64,000 nt of DNA from positions 62,001-126,000 of the forward strand of contig NZ_JAFBDB010000004.1 in the NCBI RefSeq assembly GCF_016908015.1, in the 5' to 3' direction. Each line of letters begins with the position of its first letter. Positions within the stretch are counted from its first letter, which is position 1. The notes under the pieces are model-generated. The model was not told the DNA's origin. It saw only the letters and a list, made by a program, of their open reading frames with translations, and did not search any database. The position numbers and the translations under genes were made by a program. Origin of the DNA: Clostridium pascui (GTDB taxonomy: Bacteria > Bacillota > Clostridia > Clostridiales > Clostridiaceae). Of the stretch, positions 35,842-45,457 are shown in pieces.

Positions 35842-36867
35842 TTATAGTATAATATCCTCACCATATGTCATGTCTAACTTGTCTAGATAATCTAAAACTT
35901 TTCCCATACCTAAAGCTACACATGAAACTGCATTCTCTGCAATATAAACAGGTATCTTAGTTGCCTCTTGAATAACCACATCTAGCCCATTCAGTAAAGC
36001 TCCACCGCCAGTCATTATAATTCCTTTATCATATATATCTACTAAAAGCTCTGGTGTGGTTTCCTGTAGGACTGAATGTATCCTCTCAACTATGATATTC
36101 ACTGCTCCCTTTAGTGCTTCTCTAATTTCTTCTGAAGATACTATTATTTTCTTTGGAATTCCATTGATTAAATCTCCTCCACTTATCTCTATACTGCTTT
36201 CTTTTTCTTTCTTATATGCAGAACCAATATTAACTTTTATATCTTCTGCAGTCTTTTCACCGATTATTGTCTTATGATTTTTCCGGATATAATCAATAAT
36301 TAATTCATCAAACTTATCTCCTGCAACCTTTATAGAATCCCTTAATACCATTCCTCCAAGTGAAATGACGGCAATGTCGGTTGTTCCAGCACCAATGTCT
36401 ATAATGAAATTTCCACTTGTCTTTGAGATATCCAAACCAGCTCCTATAGCCGCTGCCATTGGTTCTTCAATTAAATAAACTTTTTTTGCACCACCATTTA
36501 TCGCTGCATCCTTTACTGCCCTTCTCTCAACTCCAGTTGCATTACATGGAACGGAAATCACTACCCTTGGGGCCGGCCTTTTTTTAATTCCCCAAACCTT
36601 CTTTATAAAATTCTTCAGCATTACTTCAGTAATATCATAATCTGATATTACTCCATCTCTAAGGGGATGGATAGTTACAATATTACCAGGTGTTTTTCCT
36701 ATCATCTTTCTAGCTTCTTCCCCTACTGCTACCACACTATTATTACTTCTATCTATAGCAACAATAGATGGTTCTTTAAGAATAATGCCTTTGTCTTTAA
36801 TGTATACTAAACTTGTCGCTGTACCTATGTCAATTGCCATATCTCTTTCTATACTAAAAAAACTCAT
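35842..36867 (-). CDS. mreB: MreB/Mbl-family actin-like protein
   Basis: A 341-residue bacterial actin. Nucleotide-binding motifs are IDIGTATSLVY near 11 (phosphate 1), FIIDIGAGTTDIAVIS near 158 (phosphate 2) and IIMTGGGALLNGLD near 284 (adenosine). MreB filaments guide side-wall synthesis in rod-shaped cells. There is no mreC or mreD beside it, so it is a solitary paralogue of the Mbl or MreBH kind rather than the main copy. The start at 36867 (MSFFSIERDMAIDIG) has an AGGAG site and matches other MreB N-termini. Confidence 0.92.
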   Translation of the reverse strand: MSFFSIERDMAIDIGTATSLVYIKDKGIILKEPSIVAIDRSNNSVVAVGEEARKMIGKTPGNIVTIHPLRDGVISDYDITEVMLKNFIKKVWGIKKRPAPRVVISVPCNATGVERRAVKDAAINGGAKKVYLIEEPMAAAIGAGLDISKTSGNFIIDIGAGTTDIAVISLGGMVLRDSIKVAGDKFDELIIDYIRKNHKTIIGEKTAEDIKVNIGSAYKKEKESSIEISGGDLINGIPKKIIVSSEEIREALKGAVNIIVERIHSVLQETTPELLVDIYDKGIIMTGGGALLNGLDVVIQEATKIPVYIAENAVSCVALGMGKVLDYLDKLDMTYGEDIIL

Positions 36868-37064
36868 TAATTTTCCACTCCTGCCCATTACATGTATTTT
36901 AAAATTAGTTCTGGAAAATTGATTTTACATTCTTCTTTAGTATTTTACTTTTACTAGTTTATATACTTAAACAAATTTAGGATTCTGGCTGCTCAGACAG
37001 TCATCACTAAAACAAGGCGTACTAATTCTATTTTAGTACACCACTATTTATTATAAATAAAATA

Positions 37065-38051
37065 TTACTTTTTATATTTGGAAGGCAAAACGCCATTAAT
37101 TTCTATACTTTTAATTTTCCCATAGTTTATAAATTCTAATAACTCTCTTGCTTCGCCATAAACTAAAAATCCATAAATATTTATTCCATTCTTTTCAACA
37201 TAATTTAAAGCATTTTTATAGTAGTCTATCTTAACACTATTAAACTCCAATGCAGTAACTGCCTTTTCTCTGTCATTCATATATTTAAGCAGTGAAGTAA
37301 AATGTTTAGTGTATGCTTCTACCATTGAACCATTATTAAATTTATTGATATTTTTTTCATCTGTCATGCAATCTATCAGTTGTAAATATGGATACTTATT
37401 TTTATCTGCACTATCTGAACTAACAGATCCGTCATTAAAATTAGGATTAAATCCAGACAAATAATTAGTTGGCTTACCTTTATCCTCAGTGCGTACTCCT
37501 ACCCACTTAAAACTTACCTTGTTATTATATTTTCTGCTTAATTCATCAAATTCTTTTAGATTTAAATCCTCTGTTAATACTATATATGCAGAAGCATACG
37601 AAACAGGATTTAACTCCTTAATATGATTAATAAATTCCTTATTTCGTACTGATATGTCAATATTGGGCTGCTTAATTTCTGTAAATCCTAAATAATCACT
37701 ACCAAGGATATCCTGAAAATTGCCAAATTTATCATCTCTTTTAATTTTAAAATCAATATACTTTCTTTCACGATTAAACAAATTTAATTGTTCAATATGT
37801 ATATTATATTTTCCAAATCCTAACTTCTCTGAATCCACACCCACCACTGCATATCCGGGTAAATTTAATTCAGTAAAAACCTTTAGATCAAAATATAAAT
37901 CCTCATGATATTTACCTACCGATTTTTGAGATGGATTATAGTACAAACTATTTACTACATAAGAAACTGTGTAATAAGCAAAGAATAGTATCAGCACTAT
38001 AACAGTAATATGAATACTTTTGTACTTATTCGATGAATATTTAAATCTCAT
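37065..38051 (-). CDS. Anti-sigma factor-like membrane protein
   Basis: A 328-residue protein with a short basic cytoplasmic N-terminus, one membrane helix (ITVIVLILFFAYYTVSYVV, about 12-31) and a large outer domain. The layout and the text LNLPGYAVVGVDSEKLGFGK, VSYASAYIVLTEDLNLKEFD and FKWVGVRTEDKGKP match the sigma-factor-regulator N- and C-terminal domains found in ECF anti-sigma proteins of Firmicutes. No sigma factor gene lies next to it, so its partner is elsewhere or it has another function. It is 14 bp downstream of a small membrane protein gene. Confidence 0.78.
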   Translation of the reverse strand: MRFKYSSNKYKSIHITVIVLILFFAYYTVSYVVNSLYYNPSQKSVGKYHEDLYFDLKVFTELNLPGYAVVGVDSEKLGFGKYNIHIEQLNLFNRERKYIDFKIKRDDKFGNFQDILGSDYLGFTEIKQPNIDISVRNKEFINHIKELNPVSYASAYIVLTEDLNLKEFDELSRKYNNKVSFKWVGVRTEDKGKPTNYLSGFNPNFNDGSVSSDSADKNKYPYLQLIDCMTDEKNINKFNNGSMVEAYTKHFTSLLKYMNDREKAVTALEFNSVKIDYYKNALNYVEKNGINIYGFLVYGEARELLEFINYGKIKSIEINGVLPSKYKK

Positions 38052-38065
38052 TTTATTTCTCCTTA

Positions 38066-38239
38066 TTATTTTGCACAAAATAAAAATATAGAATACATAA
38101 TAAACATTAATGAAATACACATTAATACTGTGCCACCAGAAGTATCTTCATTATTTTTAACCTTTTTTAACACAAATACCATGCTGTTAACAAATACAAT
38201 CACAGCAATCATAGAGCCGTAGAAAAATATAACATTCAC
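38066..38239 (-). CDS. Small two-helix membrane protein
   Basis: A 57-residue protein with two hydrophobic helices (MNVIFFYGSMIAVIVFVNSM and then VLMCISLMFIMYSIFLFC) joined by a charged loop. A GTG start at 38239 lies 6 bp after a strong AAGGAGGT site. It is in operon with the anti-sigma-like gene 14 bp downstream, and may assist or regulate it. I do not recognise a family. Confidence 0.65.
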   Translation of the reverse strand: MNVIFFYGSMIAVIVFVNSMVFVLKKVKNNEDTSGGTVLMCISLMFIMYSIFLFCAK

Positions 38240-38267
38240 CCAAAGCACCTCCTTGGTTAGTTTTTAA

Positions 38268-38759
38268 TCATTTCAATAGTTTCTCCTTTAAAAACTTATC
38301 TACTTCTTCCTTTTGCTCTGAATTTACTTCTAATTCTATATTAGAAATGCTGTCTTTTCCCATAAGGGTTTCAAATCTAATTACATTATCAGATATCCAT
38401 TTATAACTTTTAATTTTATCCCATTTAGTAAAATGAGAAAACTTAGAGTTCACATCTGAATATATACCACCTTTAGCTATCCCTAAGGATAATCTTCCTA
38501 AAAAATATGTGATTCCCATCTGTATCCAAAAAATCCCCTGCAAATTATATGTAATATAATTATCTTTATATCTACCTTCTAAATAATATAAAAAAGATAT
38601 TATTACCGAACAACTAGCTAATACTAGCATTGTAGTATAAAATAACGAAATCTTTTTTCGTTTTGTTTTAATAATAAATTTACCTGCATAAATTCTTTGA
38701 TATAAGCTAATTAATAAAAAATAGCTCGCCATTATATTTAAAACACTCCAAAAATACAT
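38268..38759 (-). CDS. Membrane protein, short paralogue of the 352-residue protein
   Basis: A 163-residue protein with four hydrophobic helices and a soluble end. It shares YQRIYAGKFIIKTKRKKI, LGRLSLGIAKGGIYSD and YKWISDNVIRFETLMGKDSI with its neighbour at 38828-39886 and with the broken copy at 20746-21624. It stops where the second domain of the neighbour begins. The shared module recalls DUF5673, whose function is unknown. Confidence 0.72.
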   Translation of the reverse strand: MYFWSVLNIMASYFLLISLYQRIYAGKFIIKTKRKKISLFYTTMLVLASCSVIISFLYYLEGRYKDNYITYNLQGIFWIQMGITYFLGRLSLGIAKGGIYSDVNSKFSHFTKWDKIKSYKWISDNVIRFETLMGKDSISNIELEVNSEQKEEVDKFLKEKLLK

Positions 38760-38827
38760 TAAAATCAAATACTCCTTTCTATTTAGTAACTCAACATAAG
38801 CTTTTATTTATTATTTATTTTTCTTCT

Positions 38828-39886
38828 TTATTGTGATCCAAGACTTTGCACCCCAGTTGTGCTATCCAGTATCCATTCATCATTATTATTCTTTATAAAA
38901 GTACTCTTTCTTGTGAAACTAGTTGAGCCATCTTCATATGGCTCCAACAATTCTTTAATTATAAGTTCTTCTGTAATAACTTGATTATTTCCCTCTATAT
39001 ATCTTGGAGCCTTTATATATGACTTTTCTATGGACATCTTTGTATCATATACATTGGGTATATGTAACTTTTCTTTAAATTTAATATCTCCATCCTTAGA
39101 TTTATCTTCATCTACAAGTATTTCATATAACTCATCTATCATTGGTTTAGTCATAGTTTGTTGAAACAGCTTGTCAAACTCTCCTCTAGACTTTATTTTT
39201 TCTTTATTAAGCTCCGCTAAAGGTTTCCATGTTTTTTTAAGTATAGATATAGCTTCATCTTCTTTTAATTTTATTCTCTGAGTCATATATGGTTTACTTA
39301 TTTTAATTAAATTTGCATTCATTACAACCATCACAGCAATAGTTAAAGTAATTAATACTTTGAGCTTAAAACTTCCTCTTTCATTGACTTCTCTATCTAT
39401 TTCATTTAAGTTATGCTTTAATACTCTATTTACTTCTTTCTTTTGTTCTGAGTCTACTTCTAATTCTGTATTGAAAATTTTACCTCTTCTTGTGAGCGTT
39501 TCAAATCCAATTACATTATCAGATATCCATGTATAGCTTTTAACTTTGCTCCATTTAGTGAAATAAGAAACCGTAGAATCACCGGAATATATACCGCCTT
39601 TAGCTATTCCCAATGATAATCTGCCTAAAAATTGGGAAATACATAGCTGTATCCAAAAAACTCCCTGAAGGATTTCATAAATATCACCGACCCCACCTGC
39701 AAAATAATCTAAAAAACTCCTCGCTGCAGCATACCCCACTACCACCGCCGTCATAGTGTTTATTACCGGAATCTTTTTTCGCTTTGTCTTAATAATAAAC
39801 TTCCCTGCATAAATCCTTTCATACAATCTATGTAATAAGCAATAACTCATTGCTATATTTAGAATAATATAAAAATATACACCCAT
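38828..39886 (-). CDS. Two-domain membrane protein, full-length paralogue
   Basis: A 352-residue protein. Residues 1-160 are the DUF5673-like membrane module (YERIYAGKFIIKTKRKKI, YTWISDNVIGFETLTRRGKI). A fifth helix at about 175-195 leads to an outer domain (about 205-352) that begins IKLKEDEAISILKKTWKPLA and ends STFIKNNNDEWILDSTTGVQ. This second domain has the look of an NTF2-like or IseA-like fold, possibly binding cell-wall enzymes (inference). It is 60 bp upstream of the short paralogue, so the pair and the anti-sigma-like unit may be co-expressed. Confidence 0.75.
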   Translation of the reverse strand: MGVYFYIILNIAMSYCLLHRLYERIYAGKFIIKTKRKKIPVINTMTAVVVGYAAARSFLDYFAGGVGDIYEILQGVFWIQLCISQFLGRLSLGIAKGGIYSGDSTVSYFTKWSKVKSYTWISDNVIGFETLTRRGKIFNTELEVDSEQKKEVNRVLKHNLNEIDREVNERGSFKLKVLITLTIAVMVVMNANLIKISKPYMTQRIKLKEDEAISILKKTWKPLAELNKEKIKSRGEFDKLFQQTMTKPMIDELYEILVDEDKSKDGDIKFKEKLHIPNVYDTKMSIEKSYIKAPRYIEGNNQVITEELIIKELLEPYEDGSTSFTRKSTFIKNNNDEWILDSTTGVQSLGSQ

Positions 39887-40093
39887 TAAGTTTCTCCCCC
39901 TTTTGTATAAAGTACTTGTTACTTTGTTAATAATTCTAGGTAAGCTACATCCACATATTATTATATATGAGTTACTACCTTATTACCAATATTTATACAA
40001 ATATACCATAATTATATTATTTGAGTACATTTATTTTCATTAAACTTAGCGGACTTTCACCACCAAGCTGTCGACCATACTGCACGCACCACA

Positions 40094-40127
40094 AAAAGAG
40101 CATCCTAGAACCCTAGGATGCTCTTTT
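40094..40127. terminator. Bidirectional terminator of the siderophore operon
   Basis: AAAAGAGCATCCTAG / CTAGGATGCTCTTTT with an AAC loop, a perfect 14-bp stem, 37 bp past the MFS stop codon. Confidence 0.95.
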
Positions 40128-40163
40128 ACATATATATCTTCTTTACACTGTAAAACCAAAGAT

Positions 40164-41372
40164 TTAACTTGCTAATTTTTGCTGCTTTAGTATTATAACC
40201 TGTGACAAAGGTATAGTTATTAACACCCCTAGAACAAAAAATACTGAAGATATACCATACATAGTTACTAGAGAAAGCTTAACTTTTATCAAACCAGCTA
40301 AACTAGTGGCAATAACCATAGCTGCTATTGACATAAGCGTTAAAACACCATTAACTCTACCTACAAACTTTTCTTTTGCTGTATTTAATATCAAAGTATT
40401 TATACCGATATGAATACAAGGGGTAAATAACCCATTTATAAACTGAATTGCTAAAGTTAAGTACCAATTAGTTGATAATGCAATACCAATAACATTTATA
40501 GCATTAATCAAAAGGCCCATAAATAATAGTCTTTCAGGACTAACTTTTTTAGCTAACATCATAACAAAAGAACCACCAAGAAGCATTGCAGCTCCATTAA
40601 TTGATAAAAGCCATTGGAAGTTTTCCTTAGGCAATCCTAATCGTTCTGTAACAATAAAAACCCCAAGAGGTTGAATTACTCCTGCAGCAAATCCAAATGC
40701 CGTGAAAACCCCTCCAAGTAAAGTTAAAACTTTCTCATTTCTTATAAACTGCAAGCCTTCCTTAAGTTGAATCCCAAAATTATCTTGAACCTTCTCACTA
40801 GGAATTTTTTTATCATTTGGAATTAAAGTCAGTACAGCAGCAGAGAAAACAAAGCACATACCTGTTGCCGCAATTGCCATATTTATGCCAAACTTATTAT
40901 AAATAAAAGTTCCTATTACAGGGCCAATAATTGCAAGTATTGCCATAAAGGTTTGATATGCAGCCATTCCCATTTGCATTTGATCTTCCTTAAGATGCAT
41001 CTTAAATAATCTCATTCTAGATGACTGTGAAAACTGTGCTAAACTAGCAGATATAAATACTATAAGATATACCGCTTTCCATGCACCAAGACTAATAGCA
41101 ATGAGAATAATAAAAACTGACAGCCCACTCAAAAAATCAGCCCGTATCATTGTTTTTTTAGGCAACCACTTATCTGAATAAATACCTCCAACTAAAGAAA
41201 ACAAAAATATAGGAAGGAGTTCTACCGTTGAAACTAAAGCTACTGAAGAGGAGTTACTATTAGTTTGTTCCATAACAAATAGCAAAACTGAAAAATTTCT
41301 AATCCATACCCCTAGCTGCAAAAAAACACTTGATAAAATGATTGACTGTATAAATTTATTTTTAAAAAACAT
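40164..41372 (-). CDS. MFS transporter of the siderophore operon
   Basis: A 402-residue major facilitator of the EntS/MFS_3 type with twelve helices; the loop motif LVGGIYSDKWLPKKTMI follows helix 2. It is the last gene of the Fur-controlled uptake operon, 17 bp after the ATPase gene. EntS-like proteins export siderophores, so this could export a siderophore, or help handle one taken up by the ABC genes. No siderophore synthesis gene is in the window. Confidence 0.85.
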   Translation of the reverse strand: MFFKNKFIQSIILSSVFLQLGVWIRNFSVLLFVMEQTNSNSSSVALVSTVELLPIFLFSLVGGIYSDKWLPKKTMIRADFLSGLSVFIILIAISLGAWKAVYLIVFISASLAQFSQSSRMRLFKMHLKEDQMQMGMAAYQTFMAILAIIGPVIGTFIYNKFGINMAIAATGMCFVFSAAVLTLIPNDKKIPSEKVQDNFGIQLKEGLQFIRNEKVLTLLGGVFTAFGFAAGVIQPLGVFIVTERLGLPKENFQWLLSINGAAMLLGGSFVMMLAKKVSPERLLFMGLLINAINVIGIALSTNWYLTLAIQFINGLFTPCIHIGINTLILNTAKEKFVGRVNGVLTLMSIAAMVIATSLAGLIKVKLSLVTMYGISSVFFVLGVLITIPLSQVIILKQQKLAS

Positions 41373-41389
41373 TAATTCAACTCCTCTAT

Positions 41390-42172
41390 TTATATCAAAT
41401 CATAGGTAATGCATACCGGCTTATTGTCTCTAGGATCTTTCACCACTTCAGCATCTATATTAAATATTTCCTTTAAGTTCTCTTTAGTCATTACTTCTTC
41501 TGCAGCTCCATGACAAACTATCCTTCCCTTTTTAACACCTACCATGTAATCTGCAAATCTTGCTGCATTATTTAGCTCATGAATAACCATTACAATTGTT
41601 CTATTTTGCTTTTTATTCAAATCTTGTAATAATTTTAATATTTCTAATTGATGAGCCAAATCTAAATATGTTGTAGGTTCATCTAGTAAAAGTATTTCTG
41701 TTTCTTGCGCCAGCGCCATTGCTATCCAAACTCTTTGTCTTTGTCCTCCAGATAGAGCCTCTATGGGTCTATTTTTATATTCCTTTATTCCTGTAACCTC
41801 TAAAGCCCAATCAATAACTTCTCTATCTTCCTTTTGTAGCTTTCCAAAACCACTTTGATGAGGAAATCTTCCATAGGCCACTAATTCATCCACAGTTAAC
41901 CCCTTAGGTGCCTGTGGAGTTTGTGGTAAAACTGCCATTACTTTTGCTATTTCCTTTGAGCTTTGTCCTTGTATATCCTTACCATTCACATAAATTGCTC
42001 CACTTTTAGGTTGTAGTATTCTCGCTATAGTCTTTAATATGGTGGATTTTCCACATCCATTTGCACCAATTATAGTAGTAATTTTTCCTTTAGGTATATT
42101 TAGATTTAAATCTTTTACAATGTCTATATTTCCATAGGATATAGATAAGTTTTTTGTACTTATACTATTCAT
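41390..42172 (-). CDS. Iron-siderophore ABC transporter ATPase
   Basis: A 260-residue FecE/FhuC-type ATPase: Walker A GANGCGKST near 37, signature LSGGQRQRVWIAMALAQ near 141, Walker B ILLLDEPTTYLDLAHQLE near 162, H-loop in VMVIHELNNA near 195. It energises uptake through the two FecCD permeases encoded immediately upstream. Confidence 0.95.
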   Translation of the reverse strand: MNSISTKNLSISYGNIDIVKDLNLNIPKGKITTIIGANGCGKSTILKTIARILQPKSGAIYVNGKDIQGQSSKEIAKVMAVLPQTPQAPKGLTVDELVAYGRFPHQSGFGKLQKEDREVIDWALEVTGIKEYKNRPIEALSGGQRQRVWIAMALAQETEILLLDEPTTYLDLAHQLEILKLLQDLNKKQNRTIVMVIHELNNAARFADYMVGVKKGRIVCHGAAEEVMTKENLKEIFNIDAEVVKDPRDNKPVCITYDLI

Positions 42173-42187
42173 TTTAATCTCTCCTAA

Positions 42188-43204
42188 CTACTCTTTTATC
42201 ATTAAGTAAATAAAATATGGTACTCCAATAACTGAAACCACTATTCCAACAGGTATTTCTATAGGTGCTAACATATTCCTTGAAATAGTATCCGCTACCA
42301 TTAAAATTAGTGTACTAATCAAGGCTGCAGTTGGTATCAATACTTTATGCTTAGGCCCAACCAATTTTCTAGCTATATGAGGAGAAACAAGTCCTAAAAA
42401 GGAAATGCTTCCTGCAACAGCAGTAGCAACCCCTGCTAAAGCTACAGTAAATATTAGCAATAATCTTCTTTCTTTTTCCACTTGTACACCTAGTCCTACA
42501 GATAGCTCATCTCCTAAGTTTAAAACATCTAAATATCTTGCCTTATAAATAGTTAAACTCATAAATATTAATATCCAGGGCATTACTGCTAAAACATAAT
42601 CCCAGTTAGTTCCCCATATACTTCCCGAAATCCAAACCATTACTCTATTAAATTCCTGGGTAGTAAATTTAAGTTGAAATACTATCAGCAAAGCGTTAAA
42701 CGCTGCATTTATTCCTATGCCCATTAAAATCAATCTTGTTGCATTTATACCCTTTTTCCAAGCAAGAGAGTAAACTAAAAATGCTCCAAGTGCTGCTCCA
42801 AATAAAGCTACTATAGGCATGGTAAATATAGTGAAATTACTAACTCCGTCATAAACATTTCCGTTCATAAAATAAATATATATAACTACAGCTAATGCTG
42901 CCCCAGAGTTAATGCCAAGTATTCCTGGGTCAGCTAAGTCATTTTTAGTTATACCTTGAAGAATGGTACCAGATACAGCTAAAGCAGTGGCTACAAAAAT
43001 TGCTATTACTATTCTTGGAAGTCTTATATTAAAAAGTACTATTTCTTGTTTTTTAGTTCCTTGTCCAAATAAGGTTTTCACAACTTCCAAGGGCTCTATA
43101 GAAAAGGAGCCCAGATTTAAGCTTATAATAAATGTTAGAAATATTAAGGCGGCTAGTATACCTATTGTCCAAATAAACTTTTTCTTCTTACTCATCATCT
43201 CCAT
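42188..43204 (-). CDS. FecCD-family siderophore permease
   Basis: A 338-residue permease with about nine helices of the BtuC/FecCD fold. Signature text is LADPGILGINSGAALAVVIY near 90 and VAGSISFLGLVSPHIARKLV near 265. It shares the stop/start base with the preceding permease gene and pairs with it as a heterodimer. Confidence 0.94.
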   Translation of the reverse strand: MEMMSKKKKFIWTIGILAALIFLTFIISLNLGSFSIEPLEVVKTLFGQGTKKQEIVLFNIRLPRIVIAIFVATALAVSGTILQGITKNDLADPGILGINSGAALAVVIYIYFMNGNVYDGVSNFTIFTMPIVALFGAALGAFLVYSLAWKKGINATRLILMGIGINAAFNALLIVFQLKFTTQEFNRVMVWISGSIWGTNWDYVLAVMPWILIFMSLTIYKARYLDVLNLGDELSVGLGVQVEKERRLLLIFTVALAGVATAVAGSISFLGLVSPHIARKLVGPKHKVLIPTAALISTLILMVADTISRNMLAPIEIPVGIVVSVIGVPYFIYLMIKE

Positions 43205-44280
43205 TACAGTTCTCTAGCCTCCTTTCTAACAAGATATATAAAGAATGGTACTCCAATTAATGCAGTTAGCGCTCCAATAGGAGTTTCATAAGGCTGATTT
43301 ATCATTCTAGCTACAATATCACTATATACTAGTAAAACAGCTCCTATTATAAGAGAACAAGGTATTATATATCTATAATCTGGCCCTACTAAACTTCTCA
43401 CTATTTGCGGCACTATAAGTCCTACAAAGGCAATATTTCCTGCTACCGATACTGCGCTGCCACTTAATATTATTACAATTATAATGCTTATGAATCTTAT
43501 TGCATTAGTGTTTTGTCCAAGTCCAATTGCTATCTCTTCTCCTAAACTTAAAATAGTTATCTTAGATGACATAATCATCGCAGCAGTTACTCCGAGGATA
43601 CCTACAATTAACAACATTTTCACACCTGGCCACTTTGCAGTAGTTAATCCACCAGAAATCCAAAAACTTAATTGTTGTGATAAATTGAAATACATTGCTA
43701 TAGCTGTTGCCAAAGATATTAATAAGGTACCTAGAGCTGTCCCTGCTAAAACAAGCTTTACTGGATCTACGCCTTTCATAGATCTAGAACTTATAAAATA
43801 TACTAACAGTCCACTAATACTTGCCCCAATAAAGGCAAAAATCATTAACCCTACACTATCTATTCCCTTTTGCATTGCAAAGGCTATAGATATAGTAAAT
43901 GTAGCTCCTTGAGTAATTCCCATTATTGAAGGTTCTGCAATAGGATTTCTAGTAATCCCCTGCATAATAGCACCAGATATAGCTAAAAATGCTCCTACAA
44001 AAGCTGCAGAAATTGCTCTAGGCATTCTTATATCTCTTACAATTTGAGAGTTTATTCCCTCTTTTCCTGTAAAGATGCTATTAAAAACTGTATATAAACT
44101 TATATCCTTAGCTCCTAAAGATATAGATAATCCTATGCCTAAAAACAATATAATGAGTCCAATAATAATTATTACAGAAGTTATAATAATCCTACTCATA
44201 CTTTTTTTATCATCCGTGTATTTTAATTCATCCATTAGCACTTTAAACCTCCTATCTATCAAAACAATAGAGGATGACAA
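43204..44280 (-). CDS. FecCD-family siderophore permease
   Basis: A 358-residue permease of the same fold. Signature text is IAEPSIMGITQGATFTISIA near 115 and VAGNIAFVGLIVPQIVRSLV near 288. The N-terminus is longer by about 25 residues than in its partner and is cytoplasmic. It follows the binding protein gene by 34 bp. Confidence 0.94.
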   Translation of the reverse strand: MSSSIVLIDRRFKVLMDELKYTDDKKSMSRIIITSVIIIIGLIILFLGIGLSISLGAKDISLYTVFNSIFTGKEGINSQIVRDIRMPRAISAAFVGAFLAISGAIMQGITRNPIAEPSIMGITQGATFTISIAFAMQKGIDSVGLMIFAFIGASISGLLVYFISSRSMKGVDPVKLVLAGTALGTLLISLATAIAMYFNLSQQLSFWISGGLTTAKWPGVKMLLIVGILGVTAAMIMSSKITILSLGEEIAIGLGQNTNAIRFISIIIVIILSGSAVSVAGNIAFVGLIVPQIVRSLVGPDYRYIIPCSLIIGAVLLVYSDIVARMINQPYETPIGALTALIGVPFFIYLVRKEAREL

Positions 44281-44314
44281 AAGGCCTTTTTAAGCCTCAA
44301 GTCATCCTAAATAA

Positions 44315-45253
44315 TTACTTTATAACTGCTTCTTTTACTAAATCCAGTAATAATTCTTTTCCCATTGGTAAATATCCTTGACCAAAATATGGAGTACTAT
44401 CAAGTATGGTTACATTTCCTTCTTTGACTGCTCTCATACTTTTCCATACAGAACTATTTTCTAAATTCTTTTTATCAGCCTCAGTTGCTATAACTACTAT
44501 GTGGTCAGCATCTATTCCTGATAATCCTTCCATAGTGACAACTGGTAAGCTTATTCCATCCTGATTCGGTATATTAGAAGGTTTTGCTAGCTTCATATCA
44601 TCATAAATTATTGAACCAATACCCGAATCTTTAAAGATAAAAAATTGATCTCCGCTGGCAAGTACTGTTAAGTAGCTTTTCTTACCGTTCTTTTCAATAA
44701 TTTCCTTTCCTATCTCTTGAGCCCTTTTGTCATATTCATTAAACCACTTTTGAGCATCGCTTTCTTCACCAAATAATTTAGCAACGTCCGTCATCCTAGT
44801 TCTCCAGTCATTAACATAGTCTTTCATCATAACAACTGGTGCTACATCCTTTAATTGATCATAAATTTTTTCTTGTCTTTGGCTCATTATTATTAAATCT
44901 GGATCTGCTTCTAATATAGCTTCAATATCCATTGTATCCATCATATAATATCCAACTATCTTTGCATCTCCCATTTTATCCTTTGTATAACTTGGAAATT
45001 CATTTGTTTTATATGCATCGGAATTTGCAGTAGCAACTGGAGTATGTCCTAAAATCAATAATTCTTCACTTGCTCCTGATATATCTACTATACGTTTAGG
45101 ATTAGTTGGTATACTAACTTCTCCCTTTAACGTACTAACTTTCTTTACACCATCTTGTGTTTTAACCTCTTCACTTTTATTTCCGCATCCTGCTAAAATA
45201 CTAAGTGAAACTATAGTTGCTGCAATTAATCCTAAAATTCTTCTTTTTTTCAT
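44315..45253 (-). CDS. Siderophore-binding lipoprotein
   Basis: A 312-residue periplasmic-binding-type protein. A lipoprotein signal peptide ends at LSILAGC, so it is anchored on the outer face of the membrane. The FepB/FhuD fold is shown by KRIVDISGASEELLILGHTP near 55 and SGIDADHIVVIATEADKKNL near 245. The start at 45253 has an AGGAGG site; the frame is open upstream but has none. First gene of a Fur-controlled operon. Confidence 0.93.
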   Translation of the reverse strand: MKKRRILGLIAATIVSLSILAGCGNKSEEVKTQDGVKKVSTLKGEVSIPTNPKRIVDISGASEELLILGHTPVATANSDAYKTNEFPSYTKDKMGDAKIVGYYMMDTMDIEAILEADPDLIIMSQRQEKIYDQLKDVAPVVMMKDYVNDWRTRMTDVAKLFGEESDAQKWFNEYDKRAQEIGKEIIEKNGKKSYLTVLASGDQFFIFKDSGIGSIIYDDMKLAKPSNIPNQDGISLPVVTMEGLSGIDADHIVVIATEADKKNLENSSVWKSMRAVKEGNVTILDSTPYFGQGYLPMGKELLLDLVKEAVIK

Positions 45254-45310
45254 TGTATGTTGCCTCCTATTGAAATCTGTTAGCTTAATTAAATATGTAA
45301 AACAAATAAA

Positions 45311-45339
45311 CATATACTGAAATCAATTATTCTTCGCAA
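45311..45339 (-). promoter_or_regulatory. Promoter of the siderophore operon
   Basis: On the minus strand TTGCGA, 17 bp, TATATG, about 58 bp upstream of the binding protein start. The -35 box adjoins the Fur box. Confidence 0.5.
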
Positions 45340-45341
45340 TT

Positions 45342-45360
45342 GATAATGATTTTCATATTC
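45342..45360. promoter_or_regulatory. Fur box
   Basis: GATAATGATTTTCATATTC matches the 19-bp consensus GATAATGATAATCATTATC at 15 positions. It touches the -35 region, so iron-loaded Fur would block transcription. Confidence 0.85.
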
Positions 45361-45457
45361 GCAAACTTATTGTAACATCCTCTTTATCAATATGTCAACA
45401 GCCTTATAATGGAAAAGCAAACTACTTTTTTGCTAACTTTAGGTTATAGTTTTATAA

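Noticed and set aside
40047-40091. GC-richer scrap containing GGTGAAAGTCCGC on the minus strand, resembling phrases in bacterial group II introns
   Set aside because: Only about 45 bp, no domain V hairpin and no reverse transcriptase nearby; not supported as an intron.
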